Notes: generated by a model from the sequence alone, not told the origin. DNA of 64,000 nt from Zygaena filipendulae (GCA_907165275.2 OU015673.1:8211001-8275000); one strand, 5' to 3'. Shown: positions 21,337 to 32,530, counted from the stretch's first letter. Translations and numbers: made by a program.

Positions 21337-21641
21337 TATTATTATAATAAGTATTCCTCAATAAGTGCTTATACGATTCAATAATAATACCAGCCGATTA
21401 AAAAAACATGTAATTATATTAAGCAGCAGCATAATATAAAGGTATAAGCTAAAATAATTTTCAGTCCGCTGATTGGCCCAAAGCAAGGTCACCCTACTCG
21501 CCTCGGCGCCGCGCCGTCTGATGTCAAAGATGTTCGATTCAGCAAAATAATTAGCATCTAAGAAGCCAAAACTGGTGTAATATGATCTGCACTCGAGTAT
21601 ACAGAGGAATCGCACGCCTTGGTTACACAATTTTAAATATC
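21337..21641. other. No recognisable gene
   Basis: A minus-strand open frame of 90 codons (21,358-21,630) has no recognised domain and an ordinary composition. It is listed here rather than called a gene. Confidence 0.35.
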
Positions 21642-21890
21642 ACTAGCTATTGCCTTCAGCTCTACCCGGATGTAGTTGCGTTAGACGGAATTAAAAGCAA
21701 ATCTTTATAAAAAAAAATTAATTGCTGTTCGTTCGTCTCGCTAAAATTCGAGAATGGCTAGACCAGACCTATTTGGCTAATTTTGATCTTGAAATATTTG
21801 TGGAAGTTCAGGGAAGGTTTGTATTAATTAAAATCGGGAGTTCCTGCAGGAATTCCGAAATTTACGTGGGTGAAACCTCGGGGCACAGCT
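21642..21890. repeat. Family H fragments
   Basis: CACTAGCTATTGCCTTCAGC at the left and GAGTTCCTGCAGGAATTCCG with GGGTGAAACCTCGGGGCACA at the right: two ends of H-like sequence pointing at each other. Confidence 0.5.
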
Positions 21891-21961
21891 AGTAATATAA
21901 TAATCTAATCTATTTAAATTAGCTTGGATCGTGGAAACCAAGCAATACGTATAAATATTAC

Positions 21962-22800
21962 TATATACAACGCGTTAATGAATTGACTGAAAACTAGAAA
22001 GTAGTTTGTTTAGAATCGACTTCCGAATCGATCGTACCATGTTTTAATATAGGATAGGGTAAAACCCGGATAGTTGCCACACTTTTAGAAATCATTTCAT
22101 ATCTCCCAGTACATTTTATTTTTTAAACTGGCAAGTACTTTGGTTCTTTATCTACAAATTTATTAAATGTAAAAGACATTATCTTTGAAATTTCCAGAGT
22201 ATTAGCGATTTCTACGGACCTCTACTTTTTGTGACATCTATCCCATATATGGGATAGTTACCTAGTCCATATAAATTACATTTAGGATAGACGACCCGCC
22301 GGGAAACAAGGCATCTATCCGGAAAAATCTTTGATCGCACCTTGCGCTCCCGTGCAATCGCACAGAGACATGAGACGCGGTCCACTTAATAGTAGTTGAA
22401 AAGTCTTTTGATAGATTAATAAAATAGCACGCGATTCATCTGCGAAATTAGAGTAATTACGATCGGGGCAACTATACCCCCAGGGCAACTACCTTGGTTT
22501 TACCCTATATTTTTTCATTTTTACTAGCCCATGTCTAAATTATTTATAATACAATATTTGACGCTTACGCCGCCGCCCGTAGCAAAGAAAACGAATCGGT
22601 CATTGACACGTAGGCGCGGGCGTAGCGCTTGAAACTTCGTACATAGGTCACCTCCAAACTAATGTTGAATAACTTTTAGATAAATTTTTTCGACATAATT
22701 TCTATTTCAGTCATATTATTATTGTTAATTTTTTTAAATGGGATGTATCAGGTTTTTGATAAATTCATTAACACGTTGTATATATTATAGCATAGATAAT
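21962..22800. mobile_element. Family D repeat split by a mariner-type MITE
   Basis: The ends TACAACGCGTTAATGAATT and AATTCATTAACACGTTGTAT match the 10,539-10,902 copy. The insertion at 22,057-22,505 separates TTTTAATATAGGA from TATTTTTTCATTTTTA. Confidence 0.75.
22057..22505. mobile_element. Mariner-type MITE (TA target)
   Basis: 449 bp with inverted ends GGGTAAAACC...GGATAGTTGCC and GGCAACTACCTTGGTTTTACCC. TA flanks it on both sides, and the uninterrupted family D copy has a single TA at the matching place. No coding capacity. The TA duplication fits the Tc1/mariner superfamily. Confidence 0.82.
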
Positions 22801-23404
22801 ATAAAGACACGCCCAAACTGGACAGTGGAACTCTAACCCGGATCAAAACCGGAATCTCTATATATAGATACCTACTACAATAATTAATATTTGTAATAAT
22901 AAAAATCCAATATAATTTTGATGCAAGGAAAAAAATGCTTTTTCCTTACAAATTTTAAATTTCCCTAAAGAAAATAAGCGAACAGGGATATACCCAGCAC
23001 GAACTCCCGCAACGGTACTTCAAGATATAGAAAGGGACAGACTATATAAAATACATAGAGCTGTCTTTTTTCGTGAGTCTAACTTGTGCCTCCTGACCTC
23101 TTCGTTGTGACGTCACAGGTATAAATACAATTTTCCGACTTCTTCCTAATTGAACGTCCTCCCAAAGGAGACGTCGTAAGTAATTATTTACATAGATATA
23201 TTTACTGCGACTTTACCTGCATAAACACTGGCATCTCTTGGGAACTATGTTTCTACCGCTACGAAAACTGCCATAATTGTAATAAGAATAATTTCATAAA
23301 TATACCAGAAGCATATTTAAGTTACTTACCCACTCATACAGGATTTGTTAAAGCCCCTAAGTTGTGAAACTGGCATCACCGTCTATCTATAAGAAAGAGA
23401 AGAA
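22801..23404. other. No recognisable gene
   Basis: No family match and no coding pattern. Confidence 0.45.
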
Positions 23405-23441
23405 GAAAAAATAAAATAAAAATTAGTCAACATGCCCATTA
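23405..23441 (-). mobile_element. Family A terminal fragment
   Basis: Only the last ~30 bp (AAAATTAGTCAACATGCCCA) of a reverse family A copy remain. Confidence 0.6.
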
Positions 23442-23699
23442 TTTATAGTTTTTAACATCAGTAGCGACCGTGATATGAGGTTTATATACTGTTTATATTC
23501 ACTACGGTACTTTTTGAACTGGAATTCTCTGAATATACATATATCGGCGAGGACACATGAAATACAACTTAGAGAATACAATAACGTCAACTGATGAAAT
23601 ATTGAACCATAAAAACAAGTTGCGCAGATTGAAGAGCTATGACATCTCCCATAAATTCTTATCCAACCTTTCAATCTTCTACCTCCACGTCAACTGTTA

Positions 23700-23909
23700 C
23701 TACTCTGATACATATACATACATATAAAAAAAAATTGTATACGTCTGCTCGTTCAGAATGTCTAAGAGTGCCGACTTGTTACTCTTGCCTGCTGTTACCC
23801 CTTGGCCAGTCTCGGAGGCGGCGGCGAAAAGAAATGGTAGACAATATACGAAGAAGGCCACAGCTATCAGCGGCGCGAGCTGTGGCCATCTTGGTATGTT
23901 GTCTACCAT
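23700..23909 (-). CDS. Putative signal-peptide ORF, minus strand
   Basis: 69 codons from the ATG at 23,909. The first 33 residues form a convincing signal peptide with the core VAFFVYCLPFLFAAA. The remainder (GQGVTAGKSNKSALLDILNE and beyond) ends in an aromatic-rich tail and has no known domain. A GGGTAACA just after the signal peptide could serve as a weak splice donor. Expression evidence would be needed to choose this over the plus-strand reading. Confidence 0.3.
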   Translation of the reverse strand: MVDNIPRWPQLAPLIAVAFFVYCLPFLFAAASETGQGVTAGKSNKSALLDILNEQTYTIFFYMYVYVSE

Positions 23910-23939
23910 TTGTTTTTGCCGCCGCCACCGCCGAGACTG
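23807..23939. repeat. Coding-like hairpin, signal peptide on both strands
   Basis: Arms 23,807-23,865 and 23,878-23,939 pair with about six mismatches and one 3-bp indel around a 12-bp loop. On the plus strand the ATG at 23,834 opens MVDNIRRRPQL, then a hydrophobic stretch VAILVCCLPFVFAAA and an Ala-x-Ala-like site. On the minus strand the ATG at 23,909, symmetric about the centre, opens MVDNIPRWPQL, then VAFFVYCLPFLFAAA and SET. Each looks like a secretory signal peptide: a short polar or basic start, a hydrophobic core and small residues before a cleavage site. The similarity of the two peptides follows from the DNA palindrome. It may be a first exon, a foldback element, or a coincidence of complementary coding. 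Confidence 0.55.
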
Positions 23940-23992
23940 TGGCGCCGCCCTTAGGAATAAGTAATCAAGCTAAGAAATCTGTCATAAATTAG
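23834..23992 (+). CDS. Putative signal-peptide ORF, plus strand
   Basis: 52 codons from the ATG inside the hairpin, although the frame is open upstream to 23,639. The predicted product is a signal peptide of about 32 residues followed by TVAPPLGISNQ and a stop. No mature domain follows, so if real it is a first exon. A weak donor-like GTAATC lies near 23,961. The minus strand codes for a very similar peptide, so the strand cannot be decided from sequence alone. Confidence 0.25.
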   Translation: MVDNIRRRPQLSAARAVAILVCCLPFVFAAATAETVAPPLGISNQAKKSVIN

Positions 23993-24153
23993 TTATTAAC
24001 TGACTTCAATGGGATAAAGATCGTACTTAATATAAGTATACATAAGTAAGCTCGTTCGATACATCCATAATAATGAACTTGGCTTTTCAATGATTCATTC
24101 AAAGCCACACTAAGCTATTCGGAGCGTCGACATAAACTAATTGATATGAGTAG

Positions 24154-24300
24154 ACTAGCGGTTTTACCCGCGTTAATTTCGGAGATCCTACGGGAATTCC
24201 AGGGTAAGTATCCTATATCCTTCTCTGTACCCCTGAAACCGTGTTATACAAAATTTCATGACGATCGGTTGAGTAGTTAAGGCGGGAGAGCGTAACGGAG
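24154..24300 (+). repeat. Family H repeat
   Basis: GACTAGCGGTTTTACCCGCG through GAGATCCTACGGGAATTCC to CATGACGATCGGTTGAGTAG and AGAGCGTAACGGAG. Confidence 0.65.
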
Positions 24301-24374
24301 TAGACACTTTTTCCGTAACTTCTAACAATTATTATCGTTATATTTCAACCAATTCGCACAAAACCTTGACAAAT

Positions 24375-24483
24375 TATGTGCTTAAACCTTCCTCATGAAT
24401 CACTCTTTCTATTGATGAAAACCGCATGAAAATCCGTTTAGTAGCTGTGAGTTTATCGCGATCAGACAGATAGATAGACGCAA
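24375..24483 (+). repeat. Family H fragment
   Basis: CCTTCCTCATGAATCACTC, ATGAAAATCCGTTTAGTAGC and a GATCAGACAGATAGATAG end: the 3' part of an H variant. Confidence 0.55.
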
Positions 24484-24692
24484 CGGATGTTGTGATATTA
24501 TTCTGAACAGATACAACAGCTCGAATACTAACGAGGGGCGTTACTGGCTACTGCAGACTAAGCAAGGGGCAAAACCAACAATTTCGTTAACATTTCCAAA
24601 TTAATACCTACCTATTTGAATATTAGCTATAAGATTATACTAGACTTACTCCCACAGTTCCACTAGATCAGAATTTACATATTTAAGGGATA

Positions 24693-25030
24693 ATGGGCAT
24701 GTTGACTGATTTTTTTTTCTTTAGTCCGTCTTGTAGATTAATAAAAAATATTGGACACGTATTTTTTTTACGTAATCAAAAAATAACGGCGATACATTGA
24801 GTTGAAATTTCGCGTGACGTCACTATTCTGACAGCTTGTATGTATGTTTGTATGTTTGTATTTTAGCGATTAGTGATGGCACGACGTCCTCACCCTAAAC
24901 TTTAATGCGCTTTATCTCTGTATATTTTAATTTATTTGAAAAAGCAAAAAATACGTGTCTATTTTTTTTTTATTTTCTAACTGACGGACTAATTAGAATT
25001 TTGATTTTCAAAAGTAGTCAACATCCCCAT
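24693..25030 (+). mobile_element. Family A MITE with altered centre
   Basis: Forward copy. The first TGACGTCA is intact. The centre has gained a GTATGTTTGTATGTTTGTAT run, and the second site is degraded (AGTGATGGCACGACG). Confidence 0.82.
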
Positions 25031-25060
25031 CCTAACCTAACTTTTTTTTAAATATTGTGG

Positions 25061-25362
25061 TTTCCAGGGTATGAAAATCAAAATTCTATTTAGTCCGTCA
25101 AATAGATAATAAAAATAATAGACCTGTATTTTTTGCTTTTTCAAATTATTGAAAAAATACTAAGAGAAAACGCATTGAATTTGAGGAGTGGAAACTCTTG
25201 ACGTCATAACGTGCTATAAACTGTAGCACGGCGTGACCTCACGCGACATTCCGATTGAATATATATCAAATATTAAAAAAAAATTAAAAACACTTACGTG
25301 TCCAATATTTTTTACTAATCTACAAGACGGACTAAAATCCACAATTTAGTTGACAAGCCCAT
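25061..25362 (-). mobile_element. Diverged family A variant
   Basis: Reverse copy, about 30 bp from the preceding one. It starts near GGTTTCCAGGGTATG and ends TTAGTTGACAAGCCCAT. One TGACGTCA survives and the other reads TGACCTCA. An older subfamily by its divergence. Confidence 0.7.
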
Positions 25363-25647
25363 TCATACAAAACATTTTTTTTTTTTTTACTTTCGTTTCC
25401 TTTCTCGCCCCGTTCTTTATTGTTTCCTTCGCCGGCGACGATTATGGGGTTTTTGATTGAGAAACAATAAAATATTTCTCGCTTGACCACAACCCGACCC
25501 CGTTTGACCTAGTCTTGTGAACGCAATCAAACCCTAATCTGGATGGGGGATCTATTTGATGGCAAATTGGATGAAAATAACTAAAGTATATTCATAGTTG
25601 TAAGTTCTATTCTAGCCACTACAAAAGCGTTGTTATAATCACTTGTT
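25363..25647. other. No recognisable feature
   Basis: Starts with a poly-T run at 25,376. Otherwise unremarkable. Confidence 0.4.
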
Positions 25648-25741
25648 TTTTCTTTTATAATAACACTTCACAACACACAGATATACTTGATCCCACACTA
25701 AGCTTCAAGCTTGTGTCGTGGAAACCAAGCAACGTGTATAT
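25648..25741 (-). mobile_element. SINE 3' fragment
   Basis: Reverse complement of the SINE body at 568-845: ACTTCACAACACACAGATAT, TTGATCCCACACTAAGCTT and GGAAACCAAGCAACGTGTAT. The tRNA-like head is missing, a 5' truncation typical of retroposition. Confidence 0.65.
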
Positions 25742-25945
25742 CCTACTAATATTATAAACGCGAAAGTTTGTAAGAATGTATGGATGTTTGTTACTCTCTC
25801 ACGCAAAAACTACTGAATGGATTTAAATGAAACTTTACAATAATAAAGCTTCTAGGTACATCAAATTAACACATAGGGTACTTTATTCCGGAATTCCCGC
25901 GGGAACTCTGAAATTAACGCGGTTGAAACCGCGGGGCACATCTAG
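25742..25945 (-). repeat. Family H repeat, complete copy
   Basis: Reverse copy from CCTACTAATATTATAAACGC to TTCCCGCGGGAACTCTG and GGTTGAAACCGCGGGGCACA, directly abutting the SINE fragment. Confidence 0.7.
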
Positions 25946-26291
25946 TATACGATATATGCACAAACTCTACGTAACTCTTTTGAACTTTGAGTTTAATGTT
26001 GTACGCCGAGAGTACTTGAAAATGACATTTGATATGTTTAAAAATAGTTGACGTCGGGTCACTTTAAAGAGCAAAGTGCGAGTCCTTCGTCCACTGGTCA
26101 TCACATACTATAAGCAACATATGTAGGCCGACATCACAGAATCGATAGCGTCAAGAGTAAGGCGGCAGGTAGACGGGCCATCAACGCAGTATAATATGAA
26201 AACAAATGAAAACCAGTGTCGCTAGGTTAGTTTCGTACACAAAACTATTCATCAAGCACTATGCATTTATTTACATAGCGAAATGTACTTG

Positions 26292-26680
26292 TAGATTATA
26301 GAAAGAAGAACATATAGTAGCAGATAACAGCAGATAGTTATCTGCTGTTGTAATGATAGCTGACTAACTGATGATGATAACATAACACAATATAACTGAA
26401 GGCAGGGAAAGGTATGACCGAGACTATTAGCTGAGCGACACATCTAGAACCAACTAGAAACTATTACAATTAATTGCACCAACATAGAAGTTGTACAGCA
26501 TACCAGATATCCGTAGGGAACACGGAGCAGTGCCTGGGACTTGCGACCCAGGTGCAGGTTTAATAATAATATCATTCGTCTCCACAAATTAAGTACATGA
26601 AATGTGTTTTAATTAATTTAATGGGTACCCTTTCCAATGCATCAACGCTCACCTCCACTGCCCGTGCTCCCGACTTAAGC
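26292..26680 (+). repeat. Family F repeat, copy 2
   Basis: Matches 12,549-12,862 through ATACCAGATATCCGTAGGGA and GCCTGGGACTTGCGACCCAG, but has about 56 bp of extra AT-rich sequence after AGGTTTAAT before the similarity resumes at TTTCCAATGCATCAACGCTC. Confidence 0.6.
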
Positions 26681-27415
26681 AAACCTCTGGAAACAATTAG
26701 ATGACACAGCACACGTAATCACTATAGCCACTCTAGATTGATACGACACTGATACGACACTATAACTGCACTGAACCGAACACAAAGTAACAATGAACCG
26801 TCGCTTACGCATACCCGCATTTTATAACAAGTTCTAACAATGAAGAGTCGGGCAATGGAGTGGAGCGGGGGAACGTACTTACTACAACCGCTATTCGACA
26901 GCGGGAAGCAACAGTTAATTTAAAGAAACTACCCTCTCGCCGATATACTAAACGTCATTTGTTTACGTTTTAGCTCAGTCACTGATTTCTAAATTCACAA
27001 CTTTGAGAATATTGTGAAAAATATACTCAAGATGCCAGCATGGGTTTTGGCTAAGTTAGAGCATTTCTCTTACTTCCTTTGCAACCATGGCGCTCCTGCA
27101 CTTCCTACATGGCCCCTCTGATTGATATGTTACTTTCTCCGTGGGCGACGTAATATTTTTTATCCTCTTAGTTGAATCGAGCTTTTCCACCATTAGCCGA
27201 CTCCCGATACAAAATGTAGTGGAAATATTCGCCACTTACATTCTTGTAAGTGCTTTCCTTTCTTTTCGTTACGCGATAAGATTTATCGCGATTCCGTAGC
27301 GGCCGTGAGGTAGCGTCGAAGGCTTTGGAATTTAACAGTTATTCAGTGAGGTATATCAAGGAGCAAGGAGAATTTCCTTTGAGAGTACAATACATATTTA
27401 ACTTTTCAATATTAA
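26681..27415. other. No recognisable gene
   Basis: Contains a tandem ATACGACACTG pair near 26,740. No coding pattern that I can support. Confidence 0.45.
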
Positions 27416-27530
27416 TTTTGTTTGTTACGCTTCCATGAAACTTTTCATACACGTTGTCAATGGCGCAGAAAAGAACACCGAGTAGGTACTTTTCATATCA
27501 GGATTCCTGCGGGAACTCAGAAATTTACGC
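27416..27530 (-). repeat. Family H fragment
   Basis: TTTGTTACGCTTCCATGAAAC, TTTTCATACACGTTGTCAAT and GATTCCTGCGGGAACTCAGA, reverse and diverged. Confidence 0.5.
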
Positions 27531-27678
27531 CAATTAAAATTCTTCTTATTGTACAGCGTTAATGAAAGAGGCCTAAGTGCTCTCATTGCTGCTTCCTAAT
27601 CCAGAGGTTATGCGATACATTCTCAACAGAGGCTGCATGGATTTACTGTGACGAGTATTTATTTATTAATTTATTGGC

Positions 27679-27920
27679 ACACCTGAAACTAGAAGAAGTA
27701 TTATATCAGATATAGCTAAATTATTTGACCCGCTTGGCTGGATATTGCACCTATCGTCATAATATGTAAAATGATGATTCAGATGCTGTGGTTAGCGGGG
27801 GTTGACTGGGATGACGAAGCACCGAAAACTATTTTAAATGGCTGGAATACTTACCTTGAGGAGTTGAAGGATATTGAACAGATCGACAGGACACAGGAAG
27901 ATATTTCAGCCAGCATGTGA
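27679..27920 (+). pseudogene. BEL/Pao pol remnant
   Basis: A translated block with one frameshift near 27,745. The first part reads TPETRRSIISDIAKLFDPLG, in which the ISDIAKLFDPLGW segment is characteristic of BEL/Pao-type pol just after the reverse transcriptase. The second part reads CKMMIQMLWLAGVDWDDEAP followed by ILNGWNTYLEELKDIEQ, matching the LW..G..WDD...W pattern of the same region. It ends at a TGA near 27,918. There are no LTRs around it, so this is an isolated internal fragment. Confidence 0.75.
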
Positions 27921-28024
27921 ATAATAATAGGAACATTAGCTGAAAGTGCATCAAACTGCCGAGTTTAGCCTAAATTATTTCCCAAAAGTAAAGTTTTCTT
28001 GAGAAATACTTTATCTATTACCTA

Positions 28025-28160
28025 CTAGATGATCCCCTATGGTTTTACTCGCGTTAATTTCGGAGTTTTCGTGAAAATTCCTTGATAAAAAGTACCCTAT
28101 AGCTTGTTAAAAGTGAAAGAATTTTTTAAATAGCTTTAGTAATTTTTGAATTTATCCATT
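28025..28160 (+). repeat. Family H repeat
   Basis: ACTAGATGATCCCCTATGG, ACTCGCGTTAATTTCGGAG and TTGATAAAAAGTACCCTATA, forward and diverged. Confidence 0.55.
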
Positions 28161-28449
28161 ACAAACAAACATTTTATTGTTCTTAAGATTTAGGTCATTG
28201 CCCATAGAAATGATAAAACGTGATGGCTCAATCTCAAACGCTGGGTCTAGGTGAAAACCTTTTTTCAATATAGGTAAGCTTCTTAGAAAGGTTTTTTAGA
28301 ACTTCAAGCCGTTTAAGTAAAAAGTTAAGTGGATATTTGTATGTATAATGCGGATATTTATAAGTATAGGCACCGTTTGAAATTATTATCTATGGATATC
28401 CTATATTATATTTGGGCTCTTCTTATCTTACTAAATTTATAAAGAAGTA

Positions 28450-28616
28450 AAATTTGTGAGGTTATACGGGGGTAATCTCTGGATCTACTGAACTGATTTT
28501 GAAATTTATTTTACCAATAGAAAGCCACGTTATTTATGACTGTCATAGGCTATATTGTGACCCGAAATTCCCACGGGAACTTTGCAATTACCGCGGGTGA
28601 AACCGCGGGGATCAGC
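28450..28616 (-). repeat. Family H repeat
   Basis: Reverse copy with GGGGTAATCTCTGGATCTAC, AATAGAAAGCCACGTTATTT and ACCGCGGGTGAAACCGCGGG. Confidence 0.65.
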
Positions 28617-29504
28617 ATGTTGCAAGTAAAGAAATACTCAATTGTAAATTGTCTACCAACATAGCTTATCACCTTTGGAGACAGCGTTAGCATTATACAT
28701 AAGTACATAGTCTATTTTGATTTTCTGGGTCTCTTTCCGTCTGTCTGTAAACTGAATAAAGCTAGAACTAACACAACTAAAGGTCCCGATAAATAAAACC
28801 CAATAAAACTTAATGCAGTTAGTTTTGCTTGGAGTGATAAAATGTATTTTTATGGGACGCCCATTTGTAAGTTCGCCCATAAATATCGAAGGGGAGGGTT
28901 AAATGTTCCGGAAGGATCCGGGAATGGAGACTCGTTGGTGACGCGACACGCTCGGCTAGGAGTGTACCTACCTAAAGTCTGCAGCAAATGTACGTAAACA
29001 CTCTCCCTTGAAGCAAAAGTTACTATGGATCTATGCGCGAGCTTCCTTACCAACTTTGGAATACTTAACCAAATCCCTATGACCGCGCCATACATTGCAT
29101 TGGTAAGGTTGGCGAAAAATGCTTTCATAGATCGGTTCAGCGATTAGTGTAAAAGTGCCGACTCTTACAACGTAGTGATTATTTGCTCAGTGCGTGAGTC
29201 GTTGAATCTTATTCCAATGGTAATAAAGTTCAAAATTCAAAGTTTGACAAAAATGTTTACGTTTGCTGTTGTTACCTGTACTGTACTGTTGTTACCAGTG
29301 CATAACCAGCCTCAATCTAAACACTTTTATGTATATTTCTTAGGTCATTAACACATTCACTACACGCCATCATCTCTTAAGTCGGAAAATAAGTTGACAT
29401 CAAACATGTACGATTATAAGATACTATAGGGTCTGACATCCATAGACATAATAACGCGTGTGTTTAACACTGCTAGAAGATTTTAGCGAGATTTAGGGCC
29501 GGAA
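28617..29504. other. No gene I can support
   Basis: A minus-strand open frame of 92 codons (28,850-29,128) begins MKAFFANLTNAMYGAVIGIW. It has no recognised domain. The plus strand over 28,930-29,150 also reads open in part, which weakens either interpretation. Confidence 0.35.
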
Positions 29505-29798
29505 ACTCTTACGCATTATCCGGTCCAGGCGACTCATACACCCGACGTCATCGACCGCATGGTCCATCGTGGGCTCCTCTGCCGGCTCTTTATAGAGGCC
29601 CTACCTGAGGATATGGGCTCGGACCATGTCCTAGTCCTCATTGTTCTGGAGAACATGTCCCAGAGAGTCTCGCCGCTAGCGCCACGTCGATCCATCAATT
29701 GGAAAAAGTTTTCCAACTCGATGGCGAGGGCAGAGGCCCTTCGGGGAGGCAGCAAGAGAAGGCTGGCGAGATTTGATTTTGGTTCCGTCAAAATGTAA
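29505..29798 (+). pseudogene. LINE endonuclease fragment
   Basis: A plus-strand frame open from about 29,505 reads THTPDVIDRMVHRG, then FIEALPEDMGSDHVLVLIVL. The PDVID and GSDH motifs belong to the C-terminal part of the apurinic-type endonuclease at the start of ORF2 in jockey/R1-like non-LTR retrotransposons; SDH carries the catalytic His. It continues into a basic linker (SINWKKFSNSMARAEALRGG) and stops. No reverse transcriptase follows, so this is a truncated fragment. Confidence 0.7.
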
Positions 29799-30004
29799 AA
29801 TTTAAAAAGTGGATTTTGTTGTGTATTGTAAATTTTTGATTGTTTTGTTTGTTGTTATGTTGCGATTTCACTTTTTGCATTAGAAGAATTGAATCTTGGT
29901 GGTTTTGCCAAATTATATTAACACATGAGATGATATGCTAATTGCTAAACCAATATAATTCCATATTTCCTCAGAAGGATGTAAAATAATGTATAGTGTC
30001 GGCC
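29799..30004. other. No recognisable feature
   Basis: AT-rich spacer. Confidence 0.4.
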
Positions 30005-30290
30005 GCTTGTGTAAACCACAGGAAATTCCAAGATAAAAGTGCCCTATATCCTTTTGGTGTATGCAAACTTACGTCATTATTGGTTGAGTTTAGCTGTCAA
30101 AGCGTAAAAATCAATTTACAAAAACCTTGACAAATTATATAGTTGAACCTTCCTCATGAATTACGTTATCTATTGGTGATGACCGCATAAAAATCCGGTC
30201 AATAGTTTTCGTTTTTATTGCGAACAGACAGACTGACGCGGTAGAGAACTTTGATGTTTTATATGTTGATATTAGTAGGTATATTGTGGA
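30005..30290. repeat. Family H fragments
   Basis: Two diverged pieces: AAGATAAAAGTGCCCTATAT with ATTATTGGTTGAGTTTAGC, then CTTCCTCATGAATTACGTTA with AAAAATCCGGTCAATAGTTT. Confidence 0.5.
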
Positions 30291-31814
30291 GATGTGGAGA
30301 GAGATACCGTGACGAGGTATAGAGTCAAATAGTCAGTGGCATATAAATCGCCCAAGTATGATAGTAAATATACTTAATAAAGTAAATTAACTCACATTAC
30401 TTCCAAGGCACTATCTGCGATCAAGACGCTCAAATATATAGGCACTATTGTAACTGGAGGAGCGTTGAGATCGCTTGATTACATTTACATGCATTTAGTT
30501 CGCTTTAATGTTACACTTGTTTACATTTAGTTGCACTTGATGCTTGCGTTGAGTTCGCTTGATTGTTACATTTTATTTATTTTTATTTATTTATTCAATT
30601 TGGTAAAATATAATACTTTTACACGTCAACTTGTCTTAGGTTACATTACGTTATATAAGTAGGTACACTATCATATTGTTATTTATAAAATATGTGTGTA
30701 CTTGCTTATTAATTAAGCAGTTGCAATCATAATTTTGATACAAATACATTTGGTAATATCATTATTCATTATACACAATATAATTATTCAATATATTATT
30801 ATTCATTATATAAATTATTCATTATATATAAATTAATGAAGATTTACACTTTGAAGATTTAATTAAAAGGTTGAGAAAGGACGTGAAATATTTTGTATAA
30901 GCAACGACAGATTTGAAGTAGGCGTTTTGGAAGTCAGTGATCTCTTCTTTTTTTAAAAAAGGAAACACGAATTTCAGGGTGTCTGGTACTTACACTTCTA
31001 AGATGAAAAATGTGTAACGTGGTTGAAATTTATTATACCTACTTTTTTATGGTGAACCAGCCTAACGTTTGGCCACAACTCACCCGATATCAAGTGATAT
31101 GGTATGCTCAAACATTATGGACATATTGTCAAATGTAATCTTTATCAAATGTTAGAATATACAAATTAAAAAAATTCTGAAAATTTACATAAATTACTTA
31201 TAAAAAAAAATCCTTGATATGTTGAAATAGACAACTGTAAGGGATTCTTATTTTAAGTTTGAAAAATAAGTAAATTTGTATTTTATTTTGTGTACATTAT
31301 CGCTTCTTTGTTTTGTGCATGCTGTGGCGACGTTTAATTGAGGCAGCGCCATAATTTTTCTTTTATCATAACATCCAACATGATGTCATTGCCAATATTA
31401 CAGTATAAGCTTTTTTGGTCGTTCTATTGAATAAATAAATAACAGAATATCAGAATAATTGGTCGTTGAGCTGTCGTCTCTTTCAAGTCCACTGGCACGA
31501 TCAAACACACCGTTGACGACTCCACACCGCGTTATACCACTTATATTAATGCATACAATTGCCGCAAGCTACTGCGTACAACTATTGTGCTCGCATCGCG
31601 ATTACACACGTCTCTTTGCTCTAATACGACTATTACAATAAGTATGTATGATAGTATATGACTGTAGCAGCCGACTAACATTGGAAATAATCGCTCGCAG
31701 GCAAGTTATAACGGGACGTCTTGAAGAGTACTTGCAACGGCTTTTAGGTCGAGTAGTTTTCGAGATTTCCTGTTAAGTTAGTGAATCAGTGAACTTCCGC
31801 TTTTATAATATTAT
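30291..31814. other. No recognisable gene
   Basis: Long AT-rich stretch. TTATTTATTTTTATTTATTT near 30,570 could be a reverse LINE tail. 60 codons are open at 31,459-31,641 without a domain. A reduplicated ATTATTCATTATA word lies near 30,765-30,830. Confidence 0.45.
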
Positions 31815-31930
31815 CATATATGATATAATATAAAAGTACTCTATGTACTTTTCTGTACCAAAATTTCATGGTGATCAGTTGAGCAATTAACAGATAAAAA
31901 CATAACAAACAAACAAACCAACGAACTCAT
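31815..31930 (+). repeat. Family H fragment
   Basis: AAAGTACTCTATGTACTTTT, TTCATGGTGATCAGTTGAGC, and AACAAACAAACAAACC. Confidence 0.5.
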
Positions 31931-31931
31931 A

Positions 31932-32190
31932 TCTATACATATAAAATGCTTTGTCTTGAACCGTCAACGTGAACGTGACTGATCCGTCAACGCACAGTCT
32001 AAACCGCTGATCCTAAAGACCTGAAACTTGGAGGGTGTGTTCTTTGTATGACGTAGGCATCCGATAAGAAAGGATTTTTGAAAATTCACCCCCCAAAGGG
32101 ATGAAAAGGGATTGCCAAGTTTGTATGGAACAATTCCGCGGGAGCTTCGAAATTATCGCGGGTAAAACCGCGTGGGACAGCTAGTTCGCA
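31932..32190 (-). repeat. Family H variant, long copy
   Basis: Reverse copy with GAAAGGATTTTTGAAAATTC, ACCCCCCAAAGGGATGAAAA and ATCGCGGGTAAAACCGCGTG, GGACAGCTAGTT. This is the fullest copy of the variant seen at 16,089. Confidence 0.65.
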
Positions 32191-32530
32191 CATATAATAC
32201 AGGATATTGATTTACTCATAGATTTTCTAAAGTCAATTAAGGAAAGAAGACCTAAAGCTGAAATACGAGAGCAAAGTTTATTCAGCAAATAGTAAATTAA
32301 TTACCTGTAAAGGTAACCTATTTTACTAAATCCACAAAAATCCCCGAACAAATTTACTTAACTCTCATCAAAGCTCAAACTCGGGATAAACTTTTTTAAA
32401 TGATAAGAGCAAAATTAGGTTTATTTGCTCGATATTTTCGACTCTATTGACATGATACGATTTATTTTAAGGTACCTAATGGTAAAGTAATTTGAGTACA
32501 ATCTGTGGAGCAATACTGTATACAAAAAAA
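32191..32530. other. No recognisable gene
   Basis: AT-rich, with no family match. Confidence 0.4.
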
